Assembly (NCBI RefSeq): GCF_029350945.1
Contig: NZ_JARKMS010000001.1
Location: forward strand, 648,313 to 712,312
Direction: 5' to 3'
Length of the DNA: 64,000 bases
Origin: Maribacter huludaoensis
GTDB lineage: Bacteria > Bacteroidota > Bacteroidia > Flavobacteriales > Flavobacteriaceae
The notes under the pieces are model-generated. The model had not been told where the DNA came from. It searched no databases and was given only the letters and a program-made list of their open reading frames with translations. The translations under genes were made by a program, and so were the position numbers. Positions 16,183-25,895 of the stretch are shown here, one piece after another; the first letter of the stretch is position 1; every line of letters starts with the position of its first letter.

Positions 16183-17511
16183 TTGGACCCAGACCCCTTA
16201 CCGTTATTGATGACAACGTTGGTTGTAAACGGTGTTTTTGCAATGAACATAGTTGTACTATTTGTACTGCTTATTTGCTCTGCACTCATTTCTGGTGCCG
16301 AAGTGGCTATGTTTGGCTTGTCCACGACCGAAATTAAAGAGTTGCAGGATGAGAAAACGGCCAAAAGCGCTATCCTTATTAAACTTCTAGAACGGCCTAA
16401 GAAATTGTTGGCTACTATATTGATAGCAAACAATGCTATAAATATTGGTGTAGTTTTATTGTTCAGTGTTATAGGCGATACTCTTTTTGAAAATATTGAT
16501 CGAATATGGTTTGGTGTTCTGTCTGAGCGATTTTTGTTAGAAGTAGTAGTGGCAACCTTTCTGATTCTAATGTTCGGTGAAATTCTACCTAAGGTATATG
16601 CCAATAGAAATAGAATGAGTTTTGCGCATTTTATGGCTTATCCGTTAAGAGTGTTAGATTTCATTTTTTCACCATTAAGTTTACCAATGCGTTCAGGTAC
16701 CTTGTTTTTATATAACAAGCTTGGCAAGCAAAAATCAAGTTTAAGTGTAGATCAGCTGTCACAGGCGCTAGATTTAACCTCTCAAGGCGATACTACCAAA
16801 GAGGAAAAGAAAATTTTGGAAGGTATTGTAACATTTGGTAATACCGATACCAAACAGGTAATGAGGCCTCGTATAGATATTTTTGCGCTAAATGACCAAA
16901 TGAAATTTCCTGAAGTTTTAGGAGAGATCAAAAAGCATGGATATTCACGAATTCCTGTGTTTGGTGAGAATATAGATACGGTTAAAGGCGTACTTTATGT
17001 AAAAGATTTATTACCGTATTTAGACCGAAAGACTTTTAATTGGATGACCTTGATAAGGGAGCCTTATTTTGTTCCTGAGAATAAGAAGTTAGATGACCTA
17101 TTGGGAGAGTTTCAAGAAAAGAAGAACCATCTGGCCATTGTGGTAGATGAATATGGCGGCACCTCTGGGTTGGTTTCTTTAGAGGATATTATTGAAGAAA
17201 TCGTAGGTGATATCAGTGATGAGTTTGATGATGAAGATTTAATTTATTCCAAGTTAGATGACTTCAATTATGTTTTTGAAGGCAAAACTCCGCTTAAAGA
17301 TTTTTATAGGGTCATCAAATTAGAGGATAATGAATTCTTTGAGGATAACAAAGGTGAGTCTGAAACCCTGGCTGGCTTTGTTCTGGAAAAAGCAGGCAGT
17401 TTTCCAAGGCGAGGAGAGAAAATAGTGTTCGGCTCTTATACCTTTGTTGTAGAGGCTATGGATAAGAAAAGATTAAAACAAATAAAAGTAACCTTACCAC
17501 ATGAAGAGTAA
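16183..17511 (+). CDS. gldE: Gliding motility-associated protein GldE (CNNM/CBS family)
   Basis: A 442-residue inner-membrane protein of the HlyC/CorC family: a CNNM domain with about four hydrophobic segments (~20-190), two CBS domains (~205-330, containing AIVVDEYGGTSGLVSLEDI) and a C-terminal CorC_HlyC domain. I accept the TTG start at 16183, 20 bp after ssb, because it gives the MDPDPLP N-terminus I recall for GldE proteins; an ATG at 16210 is possible. Its stop overlaps the gldD start by 11 bp. In Flavobacterium johnsoniae GldE is linked to GldD function in gliding and type IX secretion. Confidence 0.9.
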   Translation: MDPDPLPLLMTTLVVNGVFAMNIVVLFVLLICSALISGAEVAMFGLSTTEIKELQDEKTAKSAILIKLLERPKKLLATILIANNAINIGVVLLFSVIGDTLFENIDRIWFGVLSERFLLEVVVATFLILMFGEILPKVYANRNRMSFAHFMAYPLRVLDFIFSPLSLPMRSGTLFLYNKLGKQKSSLSVDQLSQALDLTSQGDTTKEEKKILEGIVTFGNTDTKQVMRPRIDIFALNDQMKFPEVLGEIKKHGYSRIPVFGENIDTVKGVLYVKDLLPYLDRKTFNWMTLIREPYFVPENKKLDDLLGEFQEKKNHLAIVVDEYGGTSGLVSLEDIIEEIVGDISDEFDDEDLIYSKLDDFNYVFEGKTPLKDFYRVIKLEDNEFFEDNKGESETLAGFVLEKAGSFPRRGEKIVFGSYTFVVEAMDKKRLKQIKVTLPHEE

Positions 17512-18061
17512 GTCATTCGTTAAGTTTTTAGCAGTTTTCCTTTTGGTAACAAGCTGTAAAAATGAGCAAGTGCTACCCAAGCCAAAAGCGAAAATGAGAT
17601 TGGAATATCCGCAAGGGAAACTGGCAGATTTAGAGACAGAAAATTTTAAATTTAAGTATAACGAACTGGCAAGAGCAGAGCCAAATGGCGATCAGGCCTA
17701 TACTATTTCATACCCAGAAATGAAAGGAGCTATTTTTTTAAGCTATAAGAAGATAGACGGTAATTTATCTCAGTTGATCAATGATTCAAAAAGATTAAGT
17801 TATGAGCATGCCGCAAAGGCAGATAATATTGTAGAGCAACCTTATGTAAATCCTAATGAGAAAGTTTACGGCGCCCTATTTGAAGTTCAAGGTAATGCAG
17901 CTTCGCAATCTCAATTTTTTGTTACGGATAGTACCAAGCATTTTCTTACTGGATCGGTTTATTTTTATACCAAACCTAATTATGATTCCATTCTTCCGGC
18001 GGCATCATATCTTCAGAATGATATCAGGGGAATTATTGAAACCTTACGTTGGAAAAAATAG
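17501..18061 (+). CDS. gldD: Gliding motility lipoprotein GldD
   Basis: A 186-residue lipoprotein: a hydrophobic signal of about 15 residues ends in a lipobox at C19 (LLVTSC), followed by the soluble GldD domain (RLEYP near the N-terminus; GALFEVQGNAASQSQFF in the middle). GldD is required for gliding in F. johnsoniae. The gene overlaps gldE by 11 bp, consistent with translational coupling and with a shared role. Confidence 0.92.
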   Translation: MKSKSFVKFLAVFLLVTSCKNEQVLPKPKAKMRLEYPQGKLADLETENFKFKYNELARAEPNGDQAYTISYPEMKGAIFLSYKKIDGNLSQLINDSKRLSYEHAAKADNIVEQPYVNPNEKVYGALFEVQGNAASQSQFFVTDSTKHFLTGSVYFYTKPNYDSILPAASYLQNDIRGIIETLRWKK

Positions 18062-18067
18062 CTGTGT

Positions 18068-19018
18068 ATGTTAACAAAACAAGACCTATTAGATTGTCAT
18101 AAACGAATAGCTCCATTTGTTCACAATACACCCGTATTAACATCTAGATTAATTGACGAAAAGGTCAATGCACAAGTTTTTTTCAAGTGCGAGAATTTTC
18201 AAAGGGCAGGAGCTTATAAAATTCGAGGTGCTACCAATGCTATTCTACAATTATCAGAAGAACAAAAGAAAAGCGGAGTAGTAACCCATTCATCAGGTAA
18301 TTTTGCCCAAGCCTTATCTCTTGCCGCACAGAATGTAGGAGTTGCGGCACATATTGTGATGCCGAATACCGCCCCTGAGGTTAAGAAAATAGCCGTTAGG
18401 GAATATGGTGGTAAGATATACGAGTGCGAACCAACAGTAGAAGCTAGACAGTCATTGGCAGATGATATCGCCGCTAGAACTGGTGCAACTTTTGTACACC
18501 CTTCAAATGATAATAATGTAATATTAGGTCAAGGTACTGCGGCTCTAGAGTTGTTGGAAAACCTACCCGACCTAGATTTTATATTCTGCCCGGTTGGTGG
18601 TGGCGGTCTAATTGCCGGTTCTGCATTGTCGGTAAAATATTTTACCCATAATTGTAAAGTTTATGGTGCCGAACCTTTTGAGGCAGATGATGCCTACCGT
18701 TCTTTGCAAAGCGGTGCAATAGAAAGTAATGAAAGCACTAATACTATTGCAGACGGATTAAAAACCATGTTGGGCGACAAGAATTTTCCAATAATATTAA
18801 AGTTGGTCAGTGGTATTGTTAGAATTACAGAAGACGAAATAGTGGCCGCTATGAAACTGGTTTGGGAACGTATGAAGATTATAATAGAACCTTCTAGTGC
18901 GGTAACGGTAGCTGCAGTTTTAAAATGCTCAAAAGCACAGCCAGGAGTTTTTCAGAATAAAAAAATTGGAATTATCATTTCAGGTGGTAATGTAGATCTG
19001 TCTAAATTACCCTTTTAG
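18068..19018 (+). CDS. Fold-type II PLP threonine/serine dehydratase or racemase
   Basis: A 316-residue PLP enzyme of the threonine dehydratase/serine racemase group. The Schiff-base lysine is K51 in RAGAYKIRGA, the SSGNFAQA loop binds the substrate carboxylate, and PVGGGGLIAG is the phosphate-binding glycine loop. It lacks the C-terminal ACT regulatory domain of biosynthetic IlvA, so a catabolic dehydratase or a serine racemase is more likely; sequence alone does not decide. The gene starts 6 bp after gldD and probably shares its transcript without a functional link. Confidence 0.88.
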   Translation: MLTKQDLLDCHKRIAPFVHNTPVLTSRLIDEKVNAQVFFKCENFQRAGAYKIRGATNAILQLSEEQKKSGVVTHSSGNFAQALSLAAQNVGVAAHIVMPNTAPEVKKIAVREYGGKIYECEPTVEARQSLADDIAARTGATFVHPSNDNNVILGQGTAALELLENLPDLDFIFCPVGGGGLIAGSALSVKYFTHNCKVYGAEPFEADDAYRSLQSGAIESNESTNTIADGLKTMLGDKNFPIILKLVSGIVRITEDEIVAAMKLVWERMKIIIEPSSAVTVAAVLKCSKAQPGVFQNKKIGIIISGGNVDLSKLPF

Positions 19019-19027
19019 CAAAAATAA

Positions 19028-19453
19028 TTATTGTTGCTTGTCAAGAATAGCTTCTGCACGTTCAATGCTAGAATTAATATTTTCTTTTACTTGTTTAACT
19101 TTTGCTTCCTCCTCTTTTAGCCACTCTTTCTTTTCGTCAGAAAGTGCTTTGCCGTTCATAATCTCTTCGGAATCAAAACGGTCTCCAAAACCTTGCATCC
19201 AATCCATCATAGATTTATTGGCATCTTGAAGGTCTTTCATTGCCTTTGCTTCGACTGATTCTGCTCCAAGCGAATCTGCCATTGGTTTTAATTGACCTAC
19301 TAATTTTCCTATAGTACCCATTTTTGGCATCACTTCATCATGAATGCTCATTACGTGCTCCATTTTAGAAGGTTCTTCTGTTTTCTTGGTTTCTTGGCAG
19401 GCTACAAAAACAAAAAAAGCTGCTATGGTAAGTATGTGAAGTATTTTTTTCAT
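19028..19453 (-). CDS. Small helical lipoprotein of unknown function
   Basis: A 141-residue protein with a signal peptide and lipobox at C19 (FVFVACQE). The mature part is charged, rich in Glu, Lys and Met, and predicted all-helical with possible coiled coil (repeated MxxH and KxW segments around DEVMPKMGT and MMDWMQGFGD). I do not recognise a named family. It lies 1 bp downstream of the HMA-domain gene, so both are exported products of one transcript; a joint role in metal handling at the envelope is conceivable but only positional. Confidence 0.7.
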   Translation of the reverse strand: MKKILHILTIAAFFVFVACQETKKTEEPSKMEHVMSIHDEVMPKMGTIGKLVGQLKPMADSLGAESVEAKAMKDLQDANKSMMDWMQGFGDRFDSEEIMNGKALSDEKKEWLKEEEAKVKQVKENINSSIERAEAILDKQQ

Positions 19454-19454
19454 T

Positions 19455-19826
19455 CTAATTGCTTTGCGGGTTAATGGCCGTTATTGTTTTGGTAGACGTA
19501 ATACTATAACTGTAATCTTTGACCTTGGTGTCCGTAATTATTTTTTTTACTTCTTCTGTAGTAATTATTGAAGGGTCAAAAGTTATTAATCCGCTTTTGT
19601 TTTTAAAATTAATATCAGAAGAAACCACACCTTCGGTTTCCATTAAATTTGATGAGATTTTATCCGCGCAACCTTCTTGACAGGTCATCCCTTCAATTGT
19701 AAGTAATATTGTAGTGCTATTGCCTACCAAAATTTCATTAGGTAAAGTTTCTCCCTCTTGGGCAAAAGATGCACTTGTAGATATCGTAAATATGGTAATA
19801 AAAAGAATTAATATTTTAAATTTCAT
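19455..19826 (-). CDS. Secreted heavy-metal-associated (HMA) domain protein
   Basis: A 123-residue protein with an N-terminal signal peptide (~22 residues, ending SASFAQ) and one HMA domain. The metal-binding loop is GMTCQEGC, a CxxxC spacing instead of the canonical CxxC, a form common in envelope HMA proteins of Bacteroidota. The HMA fold is supported by VSSDINFKNKSGLITFDPS. It probably binds copper or a similar soft metal in the periplasm. It is the first gene of a pair with the small lipoprotein. Confidence 0.8.
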   Translation of the reverse strand: MKFKILILFITIFTISTSASFAQEGETLPNEILVGNSTTILLTIEGMTCQEGCADKISSNLMETEGVVSSDINFKNKSGLITFDPSIITTEEVKKIITDTKVKDYSYSITSTKTITAINPQSN

Positions 19827-19983
19827 ATCTGTAGATTTAGCAGATGCCTTTTAAAAGCAATTATAGTTACAATGTAAAGATACCAAATATGTAAAACGCT
19901 TTGGTAATAGCGGTATAAAAATTACAGGAAAGGAGGCTGGTTTATTTAGAAAAAAGCCCACTTTTGTTTTAAAATCATGAGCA

Positions 19984-20874
19984 TTGAAGAATATAGATCA
20001 AAAATGGATTTACCTAATACTTCTATCATTTATATGGGGTTCTTCCTTTATATTGATTAAAAGGTCTTTGGTTGGCTATTCGCCTTTACAAGTTGGCGGA
20101 TTACGAATTGTATTTGCTTCGGTATTATTATTTGTTTTGGGTTTTAGATCTTTGAAAACACTTTCTAAAACAGATTGGAAATGGGTAGCCATTGCGGGGT
20201 TGTGCAGTTCATTTTTTCCTCCCTTTTTCTTTGCCTTGGCACAGACGGAAATAAGTAGTGGTATTACTTCAATTTTAAATTCTGTAGCACCTTTGTTTAC
20301 CACGTTGGTGGGCTTGGCGCTTTTTGGGCTATCCTTAAAGGGCAGGCAAGTTCTTGGGGTTTTAATTGGTTTGTTCGGTACTGTTGTATTGATTGCGGCA
20401 GGCATGGAGAATAATGACGACCAGAATTATTGGTATTCGTTGTTCATTATTTTCTCGGCCTTGGGATACGCATTTAACATTAATATTATAAAAAAGTATT
20501 TAGCACATTTGACTCCCCTTGCAGTAACCACGGCAAGTTTTGGGGTTGCGGTTCTTCCGGCATTTGCGGTTTTGTTGTATACAGGGGTTTTTGTGCAATT
20601 TTTGGATAATAGTGCTATGCATGAAGCGGTTTGGTATATAATGGCATTGGCTTTTTTGGGTACGGCTTTGGCAAATATTCTATTCAACAAATTAATAAAA
20701 TTGTCCAGCCCTGTATTTGCTGCTTCTGTTACCTATTTAATACCTCTGGTAGCGGTGTTGTGGGGCTTTTTAGATGGGGAGAATATAAGTGTTCTGCAAT
20801 TGCTTGGCGGATTTATTATTTTGTTTGGAGTTTGGCTTGTAAATAAGAAAAAAAGGATTGTTCAGCAGAAATAG
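19984..20874 (+). CDS. EamA/DMT family permease
   Basis: A 296-residue inner-membrane protein with ten hydrophobic helices in two EamA repeats (~10-140 and ~150-288). The conserved WGSSFILIK near the N-terminus and PLFTTLVGLALFG in the first repeat are typical. The start is TTG at 19984, directly before the first helix. DMT permeases export metabolites or amino acids; no substrate can be assigned. It stands alone between two divergent or unrelated genes. Confidence 0.86.
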   Translation: MKNIDQKWIYLILLSFIWGSSFILIKRSLVGYSPLQVGGLRIVFASVLLFVLGFRSLKTLSKTDWKWVAIAGLCSSFFPPFFFALAQTEISSGITSILNSVAPLFTTLVGLALFGLSLKGRQVLGVLIGLFGTVVLIAAGMENNDDQNYWYSLFIIFSALGYAFNINIIKKYLAHLTPLAVTTASFGVAVLPAFAVLLYTGVFVQFLDNSAMHEAVWYIMALAFLGTALANILFNKLIKLSSPVFAASVTYLIPLVAVLWGFLDGENISVLQLLGGFIILFGVWLVNKKKRIVQQK

Positions 20875-20942
20875 CAAATTGAGTGTAACAAAATTGATAT
20901 TGGCTTGTCTTTGTATAGAACTAATCAAAAAAAACGAAAATC

Positions 20943-21686
20943 ATGAAAAAAATACTATTTGTACTTCTTGCGGTAACTCTTGTTGTAGGCGTGACCAATG
21001 GGCAAGAAAAAACGTTTAACGTAAAATCTTTTGATAAGTTGATTGTAAGTCCCCATATAGCGGTAAATCTGGTAGAAGGGGAAGAAGAGGGTGTGGTCAT
21101 AGAAAATGCCAAAGTTTCTTTAGATAAAATAAATGTAGAAGTAGAGGGTAGAACATTGCGTTTGTATTTAGACGGTGCCAAAGTGGTAACAAAATCTGAA
21201 CGAATATCTACGGATAAATGGCGTGGTAGTAAGTCACTATATAATGGTACAATGGCAACTGCAACCGTTACCTATAGAAAATTAGAAAATTTATCCATAA
21301 GAGGAGAAGAGGTCGTTAGATGTAAAGATCATTTCAATGCAGATGATTTCAAGATGTCCTTATACGGTGAGGCAAAAGTATATTTCGATTCGGTTTCTAT
21401 AGATGAACTTACAGTTGCTATTTATGGTAGCAGCTATTTGGAAATTGGTGAAGGAGCTGTGGCTCGTCAGGTATTTAGGGCCTATGGCGAAAGCGAAGTA
21501 AATACGGTGGGTATGATGGCAGATGAGACAAAAATTACCGCTTACGGCGAAAGTAATTTTAGGGTCAATGTAAAAGACCGGTTGAAAGTTACATGTTACG
21601 GAGAAACAAATGTGAATTACACCGGCAGCCCGGAAGTGGATAAAGGATTGATTTTTGGAGAAGCAAGAATTAGAAAAATAGGTTAG
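20943..21686 (+). CDS. DUF2807 (head-GIN) secreted protein
   Basis: A 247-residue exported protein: signal peptide (~20 residues ending TNGQ), then a right-handed beta-helix of the DUF2807 type. Visible repeats include LSIRGEEVVRC, SLYGEAKVYF, AIYGSSYLEI, RAYGESEVN, TAYGESNFRV and TCYGETNVN, each a short YGE/YGS rung. Such proteins are frequent in Bacteroidota and are thought to sit in the periplasm or on the surface; no activity is known. A bidirectional terminator follows. Confidence 0.85.
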   Translation: MKKILFVLLAVTLVVGVTNGQEKTFNVKSFDKLIVSPHIAVNLVEGEEEGVVIENAKVSLDKINVEVEGRTLRLYLDGAKVVTKSERISTDKWRGSKSLYNGTMATATVTYRKLENLSIRGEEVVRCKDHFNADDFKMSLYGEAKVYFDSVSIDELTVAIYGSSYLEIGEGAVARQVFRAYGESEVNTVGMMADETKITAYGESNFRVNVKDRLKVTCYGETNVNYTGSPEVDKGLIFGEARIRKIG

Positions 21687-21713
21687 GAGTTAAACTTAAA
21701 ATTTAAAAAACAA

Positions 21714-21737
21714 AAAACCCGCTAATTAGCGGGTTTT
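21714..21737. terminator. Bidirectional intrinsic terminator between convergent genes
   Basis: A 24-bp perfect palindrome (AAAACCCGCTAA and its complement) lies between the DUF2807 gene and the M16 protease gene, with T-runs on both sides. Confidence 0.88.
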
Positions 21738-21758
21738 CTTTATTTACATAAATATATA

Positions 21759-23837
21759 TTACTCAAAATCTGTAGGTGATACACCCTCATTTACTTTAAT
21801 TTCAGAAACTATGAATTCAAATGATTGTGGACCTACGGTCTGTATAATTTTATAAGGGAACAATATGCCCGAGACTTCTTTGTAATCTTCAAAATTAGAA
21901 GTACTGGCAATTTGTTGGCCTTGCATTTCGGTTACGGTAACCTCCTGTAGTTTTAGTCCGGTTTCAACGTCAAAGAATGCAGATTTGTTTTCTCCAACCT
22001 TTAATTTGTACGCATTTTTATCGCCAATCATTTCCATGCCCTCTATAACTACAGAGTCATCGTTCAGTAATTGAAGCTCAGTAAATGGAGCAGATTCTTT
22101 TTTAATGGCATCCAGTTCTTTTTCTTCTAGATCTTTACGTTGTCCTTGCATAATCATATAAGCGGTATCTCCGTTAAGAACTTGTTTACTTACAGAGTTA
22201 CCCATCATTTGTACGTCTTGCATCAATTGGCTGCTAGATGTTTTTTTAATGTTTAAGTCTAATTTCATTCCTTGCATTTCTGCTGCTGCCATCATGGCTA
22301 AGGTATTTACGCTCTCAAGTTTGTCTTTGCCGCCAATAGCTGTAATATACTTTTCAATTACGGATTTTGCAGAAATATCGGTTGGTACGGCAGCATTGTA
22401 ATCTGGAGTTTCAACTCTGTCGGCAGTTTTTGAATATGCAAGTACCGGAAGTTTTTTGCCCTTATAGTCAATATTTTGGAGACCGGAAAGAATATCACTT
22501 CCTTTGCCTACGACGATTACCCTGGCATTGTTAACGTTAAAATATTTTTTTGCGGCAGCTTCTACCTCTTCTTTACTGACCTTGTCTAGCTTCTCTAGGA
22601 ATGTTTTATAAAAATCTTTGGGCAGGTTTTCTTTTTCGATATTCAAGGCATATCGGGCAATTGTTTCTGGATCTTCTAGCGCCATAATAAAACTACCGGC
22701 ATAAAGTGCTTTTGTATTATTTAATTCCTCATCGGTAACAGGTGCGGTGACAATGATATCAAGTTCTTTTAACATTTCTACTACAGAACTGTCTGTCACC
22801 ATATTTCTAACTTCTGCAGTTGCACTAAATCTAGATGGACCATATTTGTCGTTGCCAATAGAAGAATAGGCACCGTAAGTATAACCTTTGTCTTCTCTAA
22901 GATTTGAGTATAATCTGCTGTCCGCTCCCCCGCCCAAAATTTCATTGGCCAAAAGTGCGGCGATATAATCTTCGTCTTTCATTTTAAGGTTCACGATATT
23001 CTGAACTGTAATTTCAGACTGTACCGCATTTGGCATATCAACAAAGTTGATTTGCGTATTTGGTACATTTTTAGGTTGAGAATAAGAGAAACTTGGTGGT
23101 ACGGCTTTTGTCCAAGAGGTAAAGTATTTCTCGGTCAATGACTTTACTTCTTCAAGGTTCACATCACCAATAATAATTAGGTATGCATTAGCCGGTACAA
23201 AATAATCTCTGTAAAATTCTTCAACATCATTTAGAGTTACATTGTTTACGGTTTCTTCTGTAGTGAATTCACCATAAGGGTGGTTTTTACCGTAAGCTAA
23301 AGCACGTTGTACTCTACTGGAAATTGAGGAAACTACTTTCTCTTCGGTTTTTAATCCAGTAATAAGTTTTTCCTTTTCTTTGTCAAATTCCTCTTGCGTA
23401 AAATTTGGATAAATAGCGGCATCGGCCATTAGCTCCATCATTCTAGAAAAATATTTGGAAAGAGATTGGGCATAAGCACCTTGAGCGCTAAAATAAAGTC
23501 TGGCCCCTAAAAAATCGATTTCTTCATTGAATGCTTCTTTCGTTATATTTTTAGATCCTAGTCCTAATAGACTACCTGTTAAGCTCGCAACACCAGCTTT
23601 GTCGCCTTCTAATATTGGCGGGTTATCTATAGATAGTTGCATAGAAACTCTAGGTAATTTATGATTTTCTACTACAAGTACTTTTAAGCCATTGTTAAGG
23701 TTGAATGATTGTGGTACTCCTAGGTTAATTTCAGGTGCTGGCCCTGGTTTAGGCATAACCGTACGGTCTACCTGTGCTTGTACGGCAATAAAGGAGAATA
23801 ATGTTAGTAGTAATATATATGTATTTTTCATAGTCAT
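21759..23837 (-). CDS. M16 family protease-like protein without zinc site, with extra C-terminal domain
   Basis: A 692-residue exported protein (signal peptide ~21 residues ending VQAQ). Residues ~30-450 have the two-lobe M16 fold, but the first lobe has GVASLTGSLLGLG where active enzymes carry HxxEH, so it cannot bind zinc. It therefore resembles the non-catalytic subunit of a heterodimeric M16B protease. Residues ~490-692 form an additional lipoprotein-carrier-like (LolA/outer-membrane) domain. The active partner is encoded by the gene that ends 1 bp upstream, which supports a heterodimer. Confidence 0.85.
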   Translation of the reverse strand: MTMKNTYILLLTLFSFIAVQAQVDRTVMPKPGPAPEINLGVPQSFNLNNGLKVLVVENHKLPRVSMQLSIDNPPILEGDKAGVASLTGSLLGLGSKNITKEAFNEEIDFLGARLYFSAQGAYAQSLSKYFSRMMELMADAAIYPNFTQEEFDKEKEKLITGLKTEEKVVSSISSRVQRALAYGKNHPYGEFTTEETVNNVTLNDVEEFYRDYFVPANAYLIIIGDVNLEEVKSLTEKYFTSWTKAVPPSFSYSQPKNVPNTQINFVDMPNAVQSEITVQNIVNLKMKDEDYIAALLANEILGGGADSRLYSNLREDKGYTYGAYSSIGNDKYGPSRFSATAEVRNMVTDSSVVEMLKELDIIVTAPVTDEELNNTKALYAGSFIMALEDPETIARYALNIEKENLPKDFYKTFLEKLDKVSKEEVEAAAKKYFNVNNARVIVVGKGSDILSGLQNIDYKGKKLPVLAYSKTADRVETPDYNAAVPTDISAKSVIEKYITAIGGKDKLESVNTLAMMAAAEMQGMKLDLNIKKTSSSQLMQDVQMMGNSVSKQVLNGDTAYMIMQGQRKDLEEKELDAIKKESAPFTELQLLNDDSVVIEGMEMIGDKNAYKLKVGENKSAFFDVETGLKLQEVTVTEMQGQQIASTSNFEDYKEVSGILFPYKIIQTVGPQSFEFIVSEIKVNEGVSPTDFE

Positions 23838-23838
23838 T

Positions 23839-25161
23839 TTAGTTTGCGGTATTTTGTTCAGGTAAATATTCTAGAACCAATCTTTGGCTGGGCTTTAAAT
23901 ACTTGTTGGCGACTTCTTTTATTTCTTCTCTTGTAATAGACCTGTAAACTTCTATTTCCTTGTTTATTAGAGATGTATCGCCATAAAGTGCATAATATTT
24001 GGCAAGAGATGATGCAATACCTTCAACACTGGCATTACTGTTTACAAACTTATTTTCAAACTTGTTCTGTAGTTTTTGATAATCGTTTTCGGATATAAGC
24101 TCGTTCCTCAATTTTTCAACTTCTGTCTCAATAGAAGTATTAAGTGTATTTAAACCAGTTTCGCCTACCGGAAGAGCAAAAACAATGTACATACCGTAAT
24201 CTTCTAATGTAACTGGTATTGCGCCAATTTGTAAGGCCTGCTTTTCTTCGTCGACCATTTTCTTATAAAGTTTTGAAGAAGGACCATCAGATAAATAGGT
24301 AGAAATCATTTCTAACACCTGGCTATCTCTATCTTTAAGACCGGGAGTTCTGTAGGCGATCATAGTAGCCGGTATTTGAATATTGGAATCGTAGGCCTTT
24401 GCGTTGATCTGTGATGTAATTGGAGCTTCTTTTGGAAAGTTTCTTTCAATTTCTGCTCCCTTGGGGATATCCTTAAAATAATCAGAAATTAGCTTTTTTG
24501 CATTTTCCTTTTCAAAATCGCCTGCTATGACCAAAACGGCATTGTTCGGAGAATAGAATTTTTTCTGGAATGCAATGAACTCATCTAAGGTAGCGGCATC
24601 TAAGTCTGCCATTTTTCCAATAACCGTTTCTTTATATGGATGGTTTTTAAAAAGATTCTTCTTAATGTTTTCAAGGAATTTACCGTAAGGAGAGTTATCT
24701 ACACGTAGTCTTTTTTCTTCTTTGACAACTTCGTTTTGAGTATCGACACCTTTCTGGTTAATTACCGGATGTAACATTCGTTCAGACTCTAACCAAAGGC
24801 CCAATTCCAAATTATTGGAAGGAAAAACTTCATAGTAATAAGTTCTGTCTTCATTGGTAGTGGCATTACCTGAGCCACCGTTGGCAGATACAATTTTGTC
24901 CCATTCACCTTTCTTAATGTTCTCTGTACCCTCAAATAACAAGTGTTCAAAAAAGTGTGCAAAGCCTGTTCTTTGTGGGTCTTCGTCCTTTGATCCTACG
25001 TGGTACAATACCGAGATGGAAATAATTGGGGCGGTGTTATCTTGATGTAGAATAACGTGCAAATCATTTTCAAGGTTGTACTCTTCGTAGGCAACCTCTT
25101 GGGCGAGTCCGGCAAATCCAAAAACGGACAGGGCCGAAACCAGTAGTGATTTCATTTTCAT
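23839..25161 (-). CDS. Zinc protease, M16 family (catalytic subunit)
   Basis: A 440-residue exported M16 metallopeptidase with a signal peptide (~20 residues ending GLAQ). The inverted zinc motif HxxEH is H69-F-F-E72-H73, and the distal Glu lies in NEVVKEEKR. Both M16 lobes are present. It probably degrades peptides in the periplasm together with the catalytically dead 692-residue partner, whose start codon follows 1 bp after this stop. The gene is first in a two-gene operon. Confidence 0.92.
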   Translation of the reverse strand: MKMKSLLVSALSVFGFAGLAQEVAYEEYNLENDLHVILHQDNTAPIISISVLYHVGSKDEDPQRTGFAHFFEHLLFEGTENIKKGEWDKIVSANGGSGNATTNEDRTYYYEVFPSNNLELGLWLESERMLHPVINQKGVDTQNEVVKEEKRLRVDNSPYGKFLENIKKNLFKNHPYKETVIGKMADLDAATLDEFIAFQKKFYSPNNAVLVIAGDFEKENAKKLISDYFKDIPKGAEIERNFPKEAPITSQINAKAYDSNIQIPATMIAYRTPGLKDRDSQVLEMISTYLSDGPSSKLYKKMVDEEKQALQIGAIPVTLEDYGMYIVFALPVGETGLNTLNTSIETEVEKLRNELISENDYQKLQNKFENKFVNSNASVEGIASSLAKYYALYGDTSLINKEIEVYRSITREEIKEVANKYLKPSQRLVLEYLPEQNTAN

Positions 25162-25343
25162 TTAAACATTTTTAAGTTAGTGATTATATGTTCTGTGTTA
25201 TTAGTATCTGGTATATTCAATTTGTTACATAAATAGCGTTTTTTGTAAGAACAATCTTCAAAATAAGTATTCTTTAACAAAAATTATTTTAATATATTTT
25301 GTTTATTGATTATCTTAAAAGTCTAAACAAAAAAATATTCGTT

Positions 25344-25808
25344 ATGAAAAATTATGCCTTGCCCATTAGATTTGGTGTTGCCGCCAGTGGATCGTTAATA
25401 GCTTATTTTCTAATACTATCGTTGCTTGGGCTGCACGTAAATGTATTCTATAGTTTGTTCAATGCCGTAATTACCGGTTTCGCGATTTTTGAGGCGATCA
25501 AATATTATAAGTTAAAAAAAGGAAGCGAATTTAATTATGCAGGAGGTTTTATGGCAGGTTTAATTACAGGTGGCGTGGCAACTTTGATCTTCACAATCTT
25601 TTTTGCCTTTTATTCTACAGAGCTACAGCCTGGTTTCTTAGAAGAGTTGTCTACAAAATGGGCTAATACATATAGAAGTTTTGAAGCTATTGTTTTTTTG
25701 GTAGTTGCAACTATGGGTTTTACCAGTAGCATTGTTTTAACTCTTGCATTTATGCAACTCTTTAAAACTTCGAACACTACATTGGTAAAGAGTGTGCAAA
25801 ATATATAA
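25344..25808 (+). CDS. DUF4199 family membrane protein
   Basis: A 154-residue integral membrane protein with four hydrophobic helices (roughly 8-28, 35-53, 68-92 and 118-142). I choose the ATG at 25344 because it gives the DUF4199 N-terminus (MKNYALPIRFG) right before the first helix; an in-frame ATG at 25299 would add 15 polar residues. The YAGGFMAGLITG stretch fits the family. Function unknown. It lies upstream of rplU but has its own spacing of ~90 bp. Confidence 0.8.
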   Translation: MKNYALPIRFGVAASGSLIAYFLILSLLGLHVNVFYSLFNAVITGFAIFEAIKYYKLKKGSEFNYAGGFMAGLITGGVATLIFTIFFAFYSTELQPGFLEELSTKWANTYRSFEAIVFLVVATMGFTSSIVLTLAFMQLFKTSNTTLVKSVQNI

Positions 25809-25815
25809 AAAAGAC

Positions 25816-25845
25816 TTGTTATTTCAGGATTTAGATCTATATTTG
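25816..25845 (+). promoter_or_regulatory. Promoter of the rplU-rpmA operon
   Basis: TATATTTG (25838-25845) matches the -7 consensus exactly and TTG (25816-25818) lies 19 nt upstream, the spacing expected for the Bacteroidota -33 element. It drives a ~45-nt leader before rplU. Confidence 0.65.
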
Positions 25846-25895
25846 CACCCGCCTATGGAAAAAATCCATCAGGTTTAATCATTACATTTAACAAT

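Noticed and set aside
16014-16604. 196-codon open frame on the minus strand
   Set aside because: Antisense to ssb and gldE, both recognisable proteins; Ser/Thr/Asn-rich sequence typical of a shadow frame.
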